Shown: positions 13,598-21,474 of the stretch, piece by piece | How positions within the stretch are numbered: position 1 is the stretch's first letter | How the letters are laid out: every line of letters starts with the position of its first letter | Source of the DNA: a virus | Length of the DNA: 43,811 bases | Reading direction: 5' to 3' (one strand) | Virus record (IMG/VR): IMGVR_UViG_3300027843_000002 | Coordinates: 1-43,811 of that record | The notes under the pieces: model-generated | The model's input: the letters and a program-made list of their open reading frames with translations, nothing else | Told to the model about the DNA's origin: nothing | Databases searched by the model: none | Made by a program: the position numbers and the translations under genes

Positions 13598-14272
13598 TTA
13601 AGGTTTTGTTCTATATCTTCTTGGTTTTCCGGAAAATATCACGGTACCTATTATTGAGCAGTTACCATTGATTTTGACGTAAGGCTCTGGCCAGTTCGGA
13701 TTTAGAGCCTTAAGAAACTTTTGACCCCCATCCTCAATTAGACGCTTGAAGGTTGTTTCTCCCGTCTCATGCATCAAAGCGATCACGTCATCGCCATGAA
13801 CGGCTGCAATCTCTGGATCAACAAAAATCATATCCCCAGGGCGATATTCCGAGATCATGGAATCGCCGATAACTCTGAGAATATATGTCATCGGGCCACA
13901 AGGAACAGGGCAAGGGTAAGTCTCTGTACTATTCAAATCTACCTCAGCATAGCCAACTTCGGTCCATGCTCCTGCCTGCACCCAGGATATAACCGGAACC
14001 ATAGTAATATTTCTATTAGTGTCGGAAACATCAGGATTTTTTGCAACATTAGTAGTTTGATGTTCCTTATCTAGCCATCCTTGCGGGAGATCGAAACACT
14101 TTTCGATATGGCGTGCCATTGCGTCACCAATATTTTTGGTAGCACCTTCCCCCATAAACCTGCTCGTTTGGGTCGGTTCGCGATCAATCATGTTGGCAAA
14201 ATACGAATTTCCACCAACACCATCTCGCAATTTTCTGGCGTTTAAGCGCCGTATCTCTTGGATAGTTTTCAT
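13598..14272 (-). CDS. cI: CI-type repressor with LexA-like autoprotease domain
   Basis: A 224-residue lysogeny repressor. Residues 1-70 form the DNA-binding domain (helix-turn-helix around GGNSYFANMIDREPTQTSRF). Residues 90-220 are a peptidase S24 domain: the cleavage bond is Ala100-Gly101 (WVQAGAW), the nucleophile Ser138 (GDSM) and the base Lys176 (TTFKRL). All are present, so RecA-stimulated autocleavage and SOS induction are expected. The start codon coincides with the predicted transcription start of PRM, so the mRNA is probably leaderless like lambda cI from PRM. It is divergent from cro and separated from it by three operators. Confidence 0.93.
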   Translation of the reverse strand: MKTIQEIRRLNARKLRDGVGGNSYFANMIDREPTQTSRFMGEGATKNIGDAMARHIEKCFDLPQGWLDKEHQTTNVAKNPDVSDTNRNITMVPVISWVQAGAWTEVGYAEVDLNSTETYPCPVPCGPMTYILRVIGDSMISEYRPGDMIFVDPEIAAVHGDDVIALMHETGETTFKRLIEDGGQKFLKALNPNWPEPYVKINGNCSIIGTVIFSGKPRRYRTKP

Positions 14273-14278
14273 TCTGAA

Positions 14279-14307
14279 ATTACACAGCTTGTACCGGAAA
14301 GGTACAA
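14279..14307 (-). promoter_or_regulatory. PRM promoter of cI
   Basis: Minus-strand TTGTAC (14307-14302) and TGTAAT (14284-14279) with a 17-base spacer. A start six to seven bases after the -10 falls on the cI initiation codon at 14272. The 14290-14306 operator lies across the spacer and -35, so occupancy there would shut off cI. Confidence 0.7.
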
Positions 14308-14356
14308 GTACCTTGATGGTTCATTTTATTCGTGTAATATGTACACAGGAGGTACA
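14290..14356. promoter_or_regulatory. OR-like operator array (three 17-bp sites)
   Basis: TGTACCGGAAAGGTACA (14290-14306), AGTACCTTGATGGTTCA (14307-14323, degenerate) and TGTACACAGGAGGTACA (14340-14356) share the TGTAC-N7-GTACA pattern. The first two abut exactly. The middle site covers the PR -35 element; the third covers the PR start point and the cro Shine-Dalgarno, so a bound protein would also mask ribosome entry. Confidence 0.8.
14313..14340 (+). promoter_or_regulatory. PR promoter of cro and the rightward operon
   Basis: TTGATG (14313-14318) and TAATAT (14335-14340) with a 16-base spacer. Transcription would start near 14347, leaving a leader of about 14 bases that is almost entirely the AGGAGGT of cro. 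Confidence 0.75.
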
Positions 14357-14360
14357 TATT

Positions 14361-14561
14361 ATGAAAGAGTATTGGGACTCTTTAACCAAAGAGCAGCAGA
14401 GCAAGCTGGCAGGTAGTGTTGGTTCTACCCCTGGCTACCTGCGTTTGGTGTTCAACGGGTACAAAAAAGCGGGTTTCTCCTTGGCTAAGAAGTTGGAGTC
14501 AGCCACTGCTCGGGCTATCACCAAATCAGATCTTCGACCGGATATTTATCCGAAACAGTAA
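14361..14561 (+). CDS. cro: Cro-type regulator (YdaS-like HTH)
   Basis: A 66-residue DNA-binding protein with a YdaS/Cro-like helix-turn-helix (EQQSKLAGSVGSTPGYLRLVFNGYKKAG). Its position directly right of cI, behind PR and opposite in direction, identifies it functionally as Cro. The ATG is preceded by AGGAGGT within the operator at 14340-14356, giving direct autoregulation. The final KSDLRPDIYP segment is typical for this Cro subclass. Confidence 0.85.
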   Translation: MKEYWDSLTKEQQSKLAGSVGSTPGYLRLVFNGYKKAGFSLAKKLESATARAITKSDLRPDIYPKQ

Positions 14562-14604
14562 CAGGGTATTCCAGTTTTAGTACCACAGAAGTAGGGGATT
14601 AACC

Positions 14605-15153
14605 GTGGGTATAGAGCCTGAATGGAAAGTCGATAAGCAACCATCCTGGCTGGTGGCCGCTATCAAAAAGACCATCACTGAGCTTCCTGGTGGATATGGC
14701 GAAGCGGCGGAATGGCTGGGAGTCACTGAAAACGCATTGTTCAACCGCCTGCGTACTGAAGGGGATCAGATTTTCCCACTTGGGTGGGCGATGGTGCTGC
14801 AGAGTGCTGGTGGATCAAACCATATCGCTGACGCAGTAGCACGGCATTCGCACGGTGTATTCGTGCCGCTGGCAGAAGTGGAAGAGATTGATAACGGTGA
14901 TATTCACCAGCGCTTAATGGAATCCATTGAGTGGATCGGCAAGCACTCGCATTACATCCGTAAAGCGACAGCAGACGGCATCATCGATGCGACTGAACGG
15001 GCACAGATAGAGGAGAACAGCTATCAGGTTATGACTAAGTGGCAGGAACATTTGACGCTGCTTTTCCGTGTGTTTTGCGCGCCGGAAAAGAGTGACGCCC
15101 GCGAGTGTGCAGCTCCGGGCGTCGTGGCAGATAAATCTTGTATGGAGAAGTAA
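14605..15153 (+). CDS. CII-like regulator (YmfL/CP76 family)
   Basis: A 182-residue protein of the phage regulatory protein CII (CP76)/YmfL family. Residues 15-75 contain a helix-turn-helix (GGYGEAAEWLGVTENALFNRL). The C-terminal part is helical (HYIRKATADGIIDATERAQIEENSY) and resembles YmfL of e14. It starts with GTG at 14605 after GGGGATT. It stands where lambda cII stands and probably helps establish lysogeny or control replication timing; no direct DNA target is visible. Confidence 0.85.
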   Translation: MGIEPEWKVDKQPSWLVAAIKKTITELPGGYGEAAEWLGVTENALFNRLRTEGDQIFPLGWAMVLQSAGGSNHIADAVARHSHGVFVPLAEVEEIDNGDIHQRLMESIEWIGKHSHYIRKATADGIIDATERAQIEENSYQVMTKWQEHLTLLFRVFCAPEKSDARECAAPGVVADKSCMEK

Positions 15154-15158
15154 TCCGC

Positions 15159-15485
15159 ATGACCAGTTTAACGGCTTTTAACCGTTTACCGCAACTCAGG
15201 ATGATCCCGGTACCGGGCGCTCCGTTGTTTCGGTATGAACGCAGAATAGCAAACCGCTGGGTGCCATGTAACCACAGTCGGGCGGTCGCAATTGTGGGGG
15301 TTTACTACAGGAAGGCGAAACGCTTATGCGCGAAGTTAACCGAAGGTTCAAAGACCACAGAGGTATCCCCGTTCGGGTTATCCGGTGGGAGCCTGAAACG
15401 CGGCGTGTTATCTACCTGCGAGCAGGGTATGAGCACGAATGCTTCAGCCCGCTTGAGTTATTCAGGCAGAAATTCAGGGAGATAA
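15159..15485 (+). CDS. Small basic phage protein overlapping DUF4222 gene
   Basis: A 108-residue frame whose first 60 residues (MTSLTAFNRLPQLRM start, then APLFRYERRIANRWVPCNHSRA) look conserved and protein-like. From about 15326 it overlaps the DUF4222 gene in another frame for 160 bases, and that half has low-complexity S/G/T/R composition, typical of a noncoding shadow. The true functional part may therefore be only the N-terminal half. GGAG lies 11 bases upstream of the ATG. Function unknown. Confidence 0.55.
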   Translation: MTSLTAFNRLPQLRMIPVPGAPLFRYERRIANRWVPCNHSRAVAIVGVYYRKAKRLCAKLTEGSKTTEVSPFGLSGGSLKRGVLSTCEQGMSTNASARLSYSGRNSGR

Positions 15486-15586
15486 CGAACGAACATGAGC
15501 CAGATATTCGAAATCGTTCAATCGCTATCGGGACAACGGAACTGCATCACCATTCCGGTGCCTTACCTCGATTTTTTCTCAGGTGA
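15326..15586 (+). CDS. DUF4222 family protein with extended C-terminus
   Basis: An 86-residue protein. The first 55 residues (MREVNRRFKDHRGIPVRVI, then RVIYLRAGYEHECFSPLELF) match DUF4222, a small conserved protein found upstream of replication genes in lambdoid phages. DUF4222 proteins usually end near here, but this frame runs on for about 30 residues into the start of the replication gene in another frame, a 92-base overlap. The extension is probably incidental. Function unknown. Confidence 0.72.
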   Translation: MREVNRRFKDHRGIPVRVIRWEPETRRVIYLRAGYEHECFSPLELFRQKFREITNEHEPDIRNRSIAIGTTELHHHSGALPRFFLR

Positions 15587-16427
15587 CCAGCAGGCGCATG
15601 CCTTAGGTGCTGTTCTAAACCAACTTGTGTTCTGGTCAGGTAAATCCGACTTGAATGATGGCTGGTTCTACAAAGAACACAGTGAGCTTGCCGCTGAGAT
15701 TCGAGGGGTAAGTGAAGATCAGGTACAGCGCCTGGTAAACAAGATTTGCACTCGTTGGCTTCCTGACGTAGTTCAAAAGACCCAGCGCCAGGTAAATGGT
15801 ACAAAAAAAACGCATTACCGCATTAACGGCGAAGCGCTAATTAACGTTTTATTCCCTGTAACACTGGATTCCGCAGAATCGCGGAACGGGAAACGCGAAG
15901 TCGCGGAACCTATTCCGCAAAATCACGGAACCGAAAACGCAGAACCGCAGAACCCTAACCGCGAAGTCGCGGAACCTATTCTCTATACAGATCATTACTC
16001 AGATCATCACAAACAGATCATTAACCCCTCTTGTCCGGTTGCGCCGCAACCAGACCCTGAAGTGTTGATCACTGATAACGCCATCCTGGTTTTAACTCAT
16101 TTGAACCAGGTTAGCGGCTCCCGGTACAAGAAATCTAAAACCTCTCTGGAGAACATACGTGCCCGTCTGCGTGAAGGTTATACCGTCAGCGACTTAACGC
16201 TGGTGATTGACCTTAAGCATGAACACTGGAACGGCAACGACGCGCAGTATCAGTACATGCGGCCTGAAACTCTGTTTGGGCCGAAAAAATTTGAGGGTTA
16301 TCTGCAAAGCGGGATCCGCTGGGATAAGAAAGGCCGTCCCCCGCGTGAAAGCTGGGGCGAGAAGAAACATGACCCGATGAAGTTCGGCCCGGTAGATACC
16401 AAAATTCCAGAGGGGTTCAGAGGATGA
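15495..16427 (+). CDS. Phage replication initiator (O-like)
   Basis: A 310-residue replication protein. The N-terminal 110 residues form a winged-helix domain as in O-like initiators (HALGAVLNQLVFWSG, then the EIRGVSEDQVQRLVNKI helix). A polar linker (residues 130-190) carries repeated REVAEPI units that are translations of DNA iterons. The C-terminal part (about 205-285) is the Phg_2220_C-type domain (NARL region with YTVSDLTLVIDLKHEHW). It binds the iterons within its own gene and recruits host DnaB/DnaC, since no phage helicase or loader gene is present. It overlaps the DUF4222 frame upstream and the methyltransferase downstream by four bases. Confidence 0.85.
   Translation: MSQIFEIVQSLSGQRNCITIPVPYLDFFSGDQQAHALGAVLNQLVFWSGKSDLNDGWFYKEHSELAAEIRGVSEDQVQRLVNKICTRWLPDVVQKTQRQVNGTKKTHYRINGEALINVLFPVTLDSAESRNGKREVAEPIPQNHGTENAEPQNPNREVAEPILYTDHYSDHHKQIINPSCPVAPQPDPEVLITDNAILVLTHLNQVSGSRYKKSKTSLENIRARLREGYTVSDLTLVIDLKHEHWNGNDAQYQYMRPETLFGPKKFEGYLQSGIRWDKKGRPPRESWGEKKHDPMKFGPVDTKIPEGFRG
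15870..16021. other. ori: Candidate replication origin with iterons inside the initiator gene
   Basis: A 22-bp unit containing GAAGTCGCGGAACC occurs at 15894-15915 and again at 15960-15981, exactly 66 bp apart. Partial copies of the GCGGAAC core lie between them and just before the first. Three CAGATCAT repeats follow (15988, 16000, 16014) in an AT-richer stretch. Lambda likewise has its origin within O, with four iterons followed by an AT-rich segment. Confidence 0.7.
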
Positions 16428-17758
16428 TTGAAAGCAAATACTGCCGCGCGCTGGCTGAACTGCGTTCAAAACCAGCCCATGAGTTGAAAGAGGTCGGCGA
16501 TCAATGGCGCACTCCGGATCTGTTGTTTTGGGGTATCAATGCGATGTTCGGCCCTCTGGTGTTGGACCTTTTTGCCGACGACAGCAACGCGAAGTGCCCA
16601 ACCTGGTACACGGCTGAAGATAATGCCCTGACGCAGGATTGGTCAGAGCGTCTGGCAGAACTCGGTGGTGCCGGGTTTGGCAACCCGCCTTACAGCCGCT
16701 CTCAGTACCACGACAAGCAGGCCGTTACCGGAATGACCCACATCATTAACCACGCTATGGCAATGCGAGAAAAGGGTGGACGGTACGTTTTTCTCATTAA
16801 GTCTGCGACGAGTGAGACGTGGTGGCCGGAAGAGGCAGATCACGTCACATTCATCCGTGGCCGAATTGGTTTCGATCTTCCTACATGGTTCGTGCCGAAA
16901 GACGGAAAGCAGCAGCCCACCAGCGCATTTTTTGCTGGCGCTATCGTGGTATTCGACAAAACATGGCGGGGAGAGCGTTTCAGTTACATCAACCGCACCG
17001 ATCTGGAGGCCAAAGGCCGCGCTTCGATGTCGCTGGCCCAGTTTGCAGTGGGAAGAACGCAAACTGATGCGGCGCCGGAGCTGGACGCTGAGGTAGTGCC
17101 GGAGAAATCAGAGGCAGAACTGCCATTAACCCAAAAAGCCATTCTTGAAACCAGTGGTGTAGAGGCTTGGGCCTGTGTTGTCGCGGCGTTCGGCGAGAAA
17201 GGTGAGTACACCTTCAGCGAGTCAAAGTTTGGTCATACTTGGGCTGCCGACTCTTTGGAAACCCCTGAATTTACCAATGTTTCACCGCTGACGATCGACA
17301 GAGCGAAAAAGCTGATCAGCGAGAGCATCCTGGTGGGTGTTAATGCATGGCTGGAAACATTGCGCTTTGATAGCGATGACGTGAAACAAGACATGTCAGA
17401 GCGGTTACGCACGGTTGCCGTTGAGTCTGCGAAAGAATACGGCATTAACCACAGTGAATTCATCGCGACCATGGAAAGCCTGGATAAAGCCAAATGGTCA
17501 AATATTCGGGGGATCCGCGCCCATGTCCGTGAGACGCAGGAATCAAAGGACAAGGCGTTAAACGAATCGCGCGTTTGGCCTCTTGAGGTTGGACTGGTGT
17601 TTAACCAGATTGAAGGGGCTGACGCTCTACCTGTTTCACAGCAGAACAAGCTGAAAGCCAATATCAACCAGCTGTGGCTCGAACGTATGCCGACGAGTGA
17701 AATTATCACGACCGCTGGTGGTCTCTTCAACAGCATGCAGGGGGCCGTCAATGCGTGA
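16424..17758 (+). CDS. Phage N6-adenine DNA methyltransferase (Dam-like)
   Basis: A 444-residue protein. Residues 20-200 form the phage-type Dam domain (PF05869): DQWRTPDLLFWGIN, LVLDLFADDSN, and the catalytic NPPY motif (Asn87-Tyr90, FGNPPYSR). The remaining 240 residues are an extra, helical region of unknown role absent from short family members; it may give target specificity or tie the enzyme to replication. It lies directly after the initiator gene with a four-base overlap, and overlaps the cytosine methyltransferase by eight bases. It probably methylates phage DNA against host restriction. Confidence 0.88.
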   Translation: MIESKYCRALAELRSKPAHELKEVGDQWRTPDLLFWGINAMFGPLVLDLFADDSNAKCPTWYTAEDNALTQDWSERLAELGGAGFGNPPYSRSQYHDKQAVTGMTHIINHAMAMREKGGRYVFLIKSATSETWWPEEADHVTFIRGRIGFDLPTWFVPKDGKQQPTSAFFAGAIVVFDKTWRGERFSYINRTDLEAKGRASMSLAQFAVGRTQTDAAPELDAEVVPEKSEAELPLTQKAILETSGVEAWACVVAAFGEKGEYTFSESKFGHTWAADSLETPEFTNVSPLTIDRAKKLISESILVGVNAWLETLRFDSDDVKQDMSERLRTVAVESAKEYGINHSEFIATMESLDKAKWSNIRGIRAHVRETQESKDKALNESRVWPLEVGLVFNQIEGADALPVSQQNKLKANINQLWLERMPTSEIITTAGGLFNSMQGAVNA

Positions 17759-19688
17759 AATTATCGTTGATAACTTTGCTGGTGGCGGCGGCGCGAGTAC
17801 CGGCATTGAACTGGCGATCGGGCGTAGCGTGGATATCGCTATCAACCACGACGAAAACGCTATTGCTATGCATAAGACGAATCACCCTGACACGCTGCAT
17901 TATTGCGAGTCGGTGTTTGACGTTGACCCAAGCGCAGCCACCAGCGGTAAACATGTCGGCCTGGCCTGGTTTAGCCCTGACTGCCGCCACTTTTCCAAAG
18001 CGAAGGGCGCTAAGCCAGTTAAGAAAGAGATTCGCGGGCTGGCGTGGATTGTCCTGCGCTGGGCGCTGGCAGTACGTCCCCGAGTCATGATGCTGGAGAA
18101 CGTCGAAGAATTTAAGACATGGGGCCCGCTGCTGGATGAAGAATTACGCCCGGATCCTGAGCGTGCTGGTGAAACATTCGAGGCATTTGTCGGCATGCTG
18201 TCGACTGGTGTCGCGGCGAATCACCCAGCACTGGCTGAGGTTTGCGAATTTCTTGCCATTGAGCCGCACGGCCAGCAGGCGCAACAGTTGATCGCCGGGC
18301 TTGGCTATGAGGTCGATTATCGTGAGCTGCGCGCTTGTGACTACGGCGCGCCGACGATAAGAAAGCGTTTCTTCATGGTCATGCGCTGTGACGGCCGCAA
18401 GATTCATTGGCCTGAAGCGACTCACGGGGATCCAAAATCACTGGAAGTACAAAGCGGCAAGCTGGCGCCATGGCGTACCGCGGCGGAGTGCATTGACTGG
18501 AATATCCCGGCCCGGTCCATCTTCGACCGCAAAAAGCCGCTGGCGGAAAATACGCTCAAACGTATAGCCCGCGGCATCCAGCGTTTCGTTATCGAGAATG
18601 CTTCGCCGTTTATCGTTAAGTGCAACCACACCACCTCACACGGCAAATATGATTGTTTCCGTGGGCAGGAGATTGAGGCTCCTTTACAGACCATCACGAA
18701 AACCCACGGCTATGCGCTGGCGGTACCGCACCTGACTAAATTCCGCACCGGGGCCACCGGGCAGCCAGTGACCGAGCCGGTTTCAACTGTCACCGCTGGT
18801 ACGTCGGCGCGCCCGGGCGGGAATGGGCATGCGCTTGGCGTAGTTGAGTCCGCCCTGACACCGTTCCTGGCTGGCAATGGCGGCAGTGAGTACCAGGCAA
18901 AGCCGCGCCCGCTGGATAAACCCGCTCATACAATCCTCAAGCAGTCCCGCGCGTGTCTGGTTGCGCCGGTCATCGCCCGCCAGTTTGGCGCCAGTGTTGG
19001 GCACAGGGCTGACGAACCGAGCGCGACGATTACTGCAGGTGGTGGAGGTAAATCGCAGCTGATAACCCCAACACTGATCCAGATGGGGTACGGCGAACGG
19101 CCAGGGCAAGAACCGCGAGTTCTTCAACTGAATAACCCGCTTGGCACGGTCACTGCTGGTGGTAATAAGTTTGCAACGGTGAGCGCGTTCCTGGCTAAGC
19201 ACTATGGTGGAAATTACACGGGGCCGGGTGTTGGTATGGATGAGCCTGCCCACTCAGTCACTACTGTTGATCATCACGCGGTAGTTGCGTCTCACCTGGT
19301 GAAGCTGCGCGGAACCTGCCGCGACGGTCAGACCATGGATACACCTATGCCGACGATTACCGCTGGTGGTCAGCACGTTGGCGAGGTCCGTACATTCCTC
19401 GAAACCTACTGCGGTGATAGCGAGGATGAATGGCTGGTGACGATCGAGGGGGTTAAGTACCAGATCGTCGATATCGGAATGCGAATGCTGCAACCGCATG
19501 AGCTTTATAAGGCGCAGGGCTTCCCTGACGGCTACGTTATCGATCAGGACTATCGCGGCAATCGTTACGCCAAAGACAAGCAGGTAGCGCGCTGCGGTAA
19601 CGCAGTACCGCCGCCGTTCGCTCGTGCGCTTGTAGAAGCAAATCTTCCTGAATTATGTGCAAATCAAAAGGCGGGTGCAGCCGCCTGA
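17751..19688 (+). CDS. C5-cytosine DNA methyltransferase with repeated target-recognition region
   Basis: A 645-residue enzyme. Motif I is NFAGGGGASTGIE (8-20). Motif IV is SPDCRHFS with Cys78 as nucleophile, Asp replacing the usual Pro-Cys-Gln context residue. Motif VI is ENV (116-118), motif VIII TIRKRF (202-207), motif IX LQPHELYKAQGFP (580-592) and motif X GNAVPPPFARAL (616-627). Between VIII and IX lies a 245-residue region (308-552) with seven repeats of 32-48 residues, each beginning P-x-x-T/S-I/V-T/L. Ordinary monospecific enzymes have one target domain here. The ATG at 17751 lies within the previous gene, so translation is coupled. It protects phage DNA or marks several sites. Confidence 0.9.
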   Translation: MREIIVDNFAGGGGASTGIELAIGRSVDIAINHDENAIAMHKTNHPDTLHYCESVFDVDPSAATSGKHVGLAWFSPDCRHFSKAKGAKPVKKEIRGLAWIVLRWALAVRPRVMMLENVEEFKTWGPLLDEELRPDPERAGETFEAFVGMLSTGVAANHPALAEVCEFLAIEPHGQQAQQLIAGLGYEVDYRELRACDYGAPTIRKRFFMVMRCDGRKIHWPEATHGDPKSLEVQSGKLAPWRTAAECIDWNIPARSIFDRKKPLAENTLKRIARGIQRFVIENASPFIVKCNHTTSHGKYDCFRGQEIEAPLQTITKTHGYALAVPHLTKFRTGATGQPVTEPVSTVTAGTSARPGGNGHALGVVESALTPFLAGNGGSEYQAKPRPLDKPAHTILKQSRACLVAPVIARQFGASVGHRADEPSATITAGGGGKSQLITPTLIQMGYGERPGQEPRVLQLNNPLGTVTAGGNKFATVSAFLAKHYGGNYTGPGVGMDEPAHSVTTVDHHAVVASHLVKLRGTCRDGQTMDTPMPTITAGGQHVGEVRTFLETYCGDSEDEWLVTIEGVKYQIVDIGMRMLQPHELYKAQGFPDGYVIDQDYRGNRYAKDKQVARCGNAVPPPFARALVEANLPELCANQKAGAAA

Positions 19689-19702
19689 TATGGAGAAATA
19701 GC

Positions 19703-20395
19703 ATGAATCAGTTAACCGCAAAGGGTGTTGTGACGATGTCCAGCCGTGAAATTGCCAGGCTGGTGCAGAGCAAACATGGTGATGTGAAGCGCTCAGCTGA
19801 GCGCCTTGCATCTGCTGGTATTTTAACCGCGCCGTTGGCGCACACCCCCTACACACACCCGCAAAACGGGCAAACATACGAGGAGTATTGGTTCAACAAA
19901 CGTGATTCTCTGGTGATCGTCGCCCGGCTGTCGCCAGAATTTACCGCCGCTGTTGTCGATCGCTGGCAAGAGCTGGAGAACAGTCAGGCCGTAAGTGTCC
20001 CGCAAACATTGCCGGAGGCATTACGCCTCGCCGCGGATCTGGCCGAGCAGAGAGAACAACTGGCCCAGCAGTTAGCCGCTGCCGCGCCGAAAGTTGAGTT
20101 TGTCGATCGGTATTGTACTGCTAAAGGCTCAATGTCTTTCCGCCAGGTGGCAAAGCTGTTGCAGGCCAAAGAGACCGATTTTCGCTTGTTCCTCATTGAG
20201 AGCGACATTATGTACCGGCTTGGCGGAGTGCTGACACCGCGGCACCAGCACATTGCCGCCGGGCGGTTTGAAGTTAAAACTGGCACTTCGAGCGAAACTA
20301 ACTACGCCTTTAGCCAGGCACGTTTTACACCCAAAGGCATCGAGTGGATCGGTGGCCTGTGGACGGCACACATCGCTAAGGGGCATGCCGCGTGA
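19703..20395 (+). CDS. Phage antirepressor with KilA-C domain
   Basis: A 230-residue protein. Residues 1-95 are a Rha-like DNA-binding part (TMSSREIARLVQSKHGDVKRSAERL). A leucine-rich connector (LRLAADLAEQREQLAQQLAAAAPKVEF) leads to a C-terminal KilA-C domain (PF03374: SFRQVAKLLQAKETDFRLFLIES, FEVKTG, RFTPKGIEWIGG). KilA-C antirepressors bind repressors or DNA to push the phage to lysis. The ATG at 19703 follows GGAG. It overlaps the DUF968 gene by four bases (GTGA). Its target in this phage is unknown. Confidence 0.85.
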   Translation: MNQLTAKGVVTMSSREIARLVQSKHGDVKRSAERLASAGILTAPLAHTPYTHPQNGQTYEEYWFNKRDSLVIVARLSPEFTAAVVDRWQELENSQAVSVPQTLPEALRLAADLAEQREQLAQQLAAAAPKVEFVDRYCTAKGSMSFRQVAKLLQAKETDFRLFLIESDIMYRLGGVLTPRHQHIAAGRFEVKTGTSSETNYAFSQARFTPKGIEWIGGLWTAHIAKGHAA

Positions 20396-21453
20396 GAGGA
20401 CTGTTTACAGCCGAGACTGTTCCGCGCCTGGGGCTTGTGGTGTTAAAGCCGGGTAGCGAACTGATGTCTCTGTTTCAACAGGGGCGTGTGCTGGTGGAGC
20501 CTCAGCCAAAAAGCATGGCTGGACTTCCGTCGGGGCTCGTCCCTGATGCCAGGCAGCCGCTGGCAGAAGATGAGTCCCTCGAGGGATTCTTCACCGACGA
20601 GAGAGTTATCCGTGCAGCAGGCGGTTTGAACGCGTTGGAATCCTGGTTAGAGCGTAACGTGAAGGAATGCCAGTACCCGCACACTGATTATCACCATCAT
20701 GAGCTGGTAACGATGCGACATCCCCCTGGATCAATGTTGCTCTGTTGGCATTGCGATAACCAGCTGCGCGATCAAACCACCTCGGCGCTGGCAGAGCTGG
20801 CCCGGCGTAATCTCATTAACTGGCTGATCAGTTCCATCCTGTCATCGCTTGGCTATAACAACGAGCGTGAATTATCCCTCGGTGAATTGTGCTGGTGGGC
20901 CGTTTATTCAGGCATTGCTGATGCAATCACGGAAAGGATGGCCCTGCGTGCGCTTCGCTTACCGGACGAGCCGTTTTTATCCGTATATCGAGAAAGTGAC
21001 ATTGTGCCGATGCCCCCCGCAAAAAGCATTTTGCAGAAGAAGGTCACCCCTGCAGTCACGGCTGCGAAATTAAAGCATGGAGCAAATCAGGAAGTGGCCT
21101 ATGACCAGCCAAAGGTTCTGGCTCTGCATGCGGATCCTGAATCTCCTGAATCATTCATGTTGCGCCCAAAACACCGCAGGTGGGTGAATGAGGACTATAC
21201 CCGGTGGGTTAAAACCCAGCCCTGTGAAGCTTGCCGGCGGCCAGCGGATGATCCACACCATGTCATTGGTCACGGCATGGGCGGTACCTCCACTAAAGCC
21301 CACGATTTGTTTGTGATCCCTCTGTGCAGAGAGTGTCACGACAAATTACATGCTGATGTTGCAGCGTTCGAGAAAAAGCACGGTACCCAGCTGGAGCTGC
21401 TATTCCGGTTTATGAATCGAGCGTTGGCGATCGGCGTAATAACAAAAGCGTAA
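20392..21453 (+). CDS. DUF968 (YdfU-like) putative nuclease
   Basis: A 353-residue protein of the DUF968 family (as YdfU of Qin prophage). The C-terminal 100 residues have a metal-binding HNH-like pattern: CEAC, then HHVIGHGMGG, then a CRECH pair with a final HAD. The N-terminal part contains CWHCDNQL (a second cysteine pair) and helices. It occupies the ninR-like position before Q, where other phages carry Holliday-junction or recombination nucleases, so a nuclease role is likely but unproven. It starts with GTG in a GTGA overlap. Confidence 0.82.
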   Translation: MRGLFTAETVPRLGLVVLKPGSELMSLFQQGRVLVEPQPKSMAGLPSGLVPDARQPLAEDESLEGFFTDERVIRAAGGLNALESWLERNVKECQYPHTDYHHHELVTMRHPPGSMLLCWHCDNQLRDQTTSALAELARRNLINWLISSILSSLGYNNERELSLGELCWWAVYSGIADAITERMALRALRLPDEPFLSVYRESDIVPMPPAKSILQKKVTPAVTAAKLKHGANQEVAYDQPKVLALHADPESPESFMLRPKHRRWVNEDYTRWVKTQPCEACRRPADDPHHVIGHGMGGTSTKAHDLFVIPLCRECHDKLHADVAAFEKKHGTQLELLFRFMNRALAIGVITKA

Positions 21454-21474
21454 TTGTATGGAGCGCTGAGCATA

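Noticed and set aside
15894-16021. CRISPR-like repeats
   Set aside because: Only two full 22-bp copies plus partial cores within a coding frame, with no regular spacers; iterons fit better. No CRISPR array was seen anywhere in the window.
18144-19253. Minus-strand frames opposite the cytosine methyltransferase
   Set aside because: The plus strand has all methyltransferase motifs across the region, so the opposite frames are shadows.
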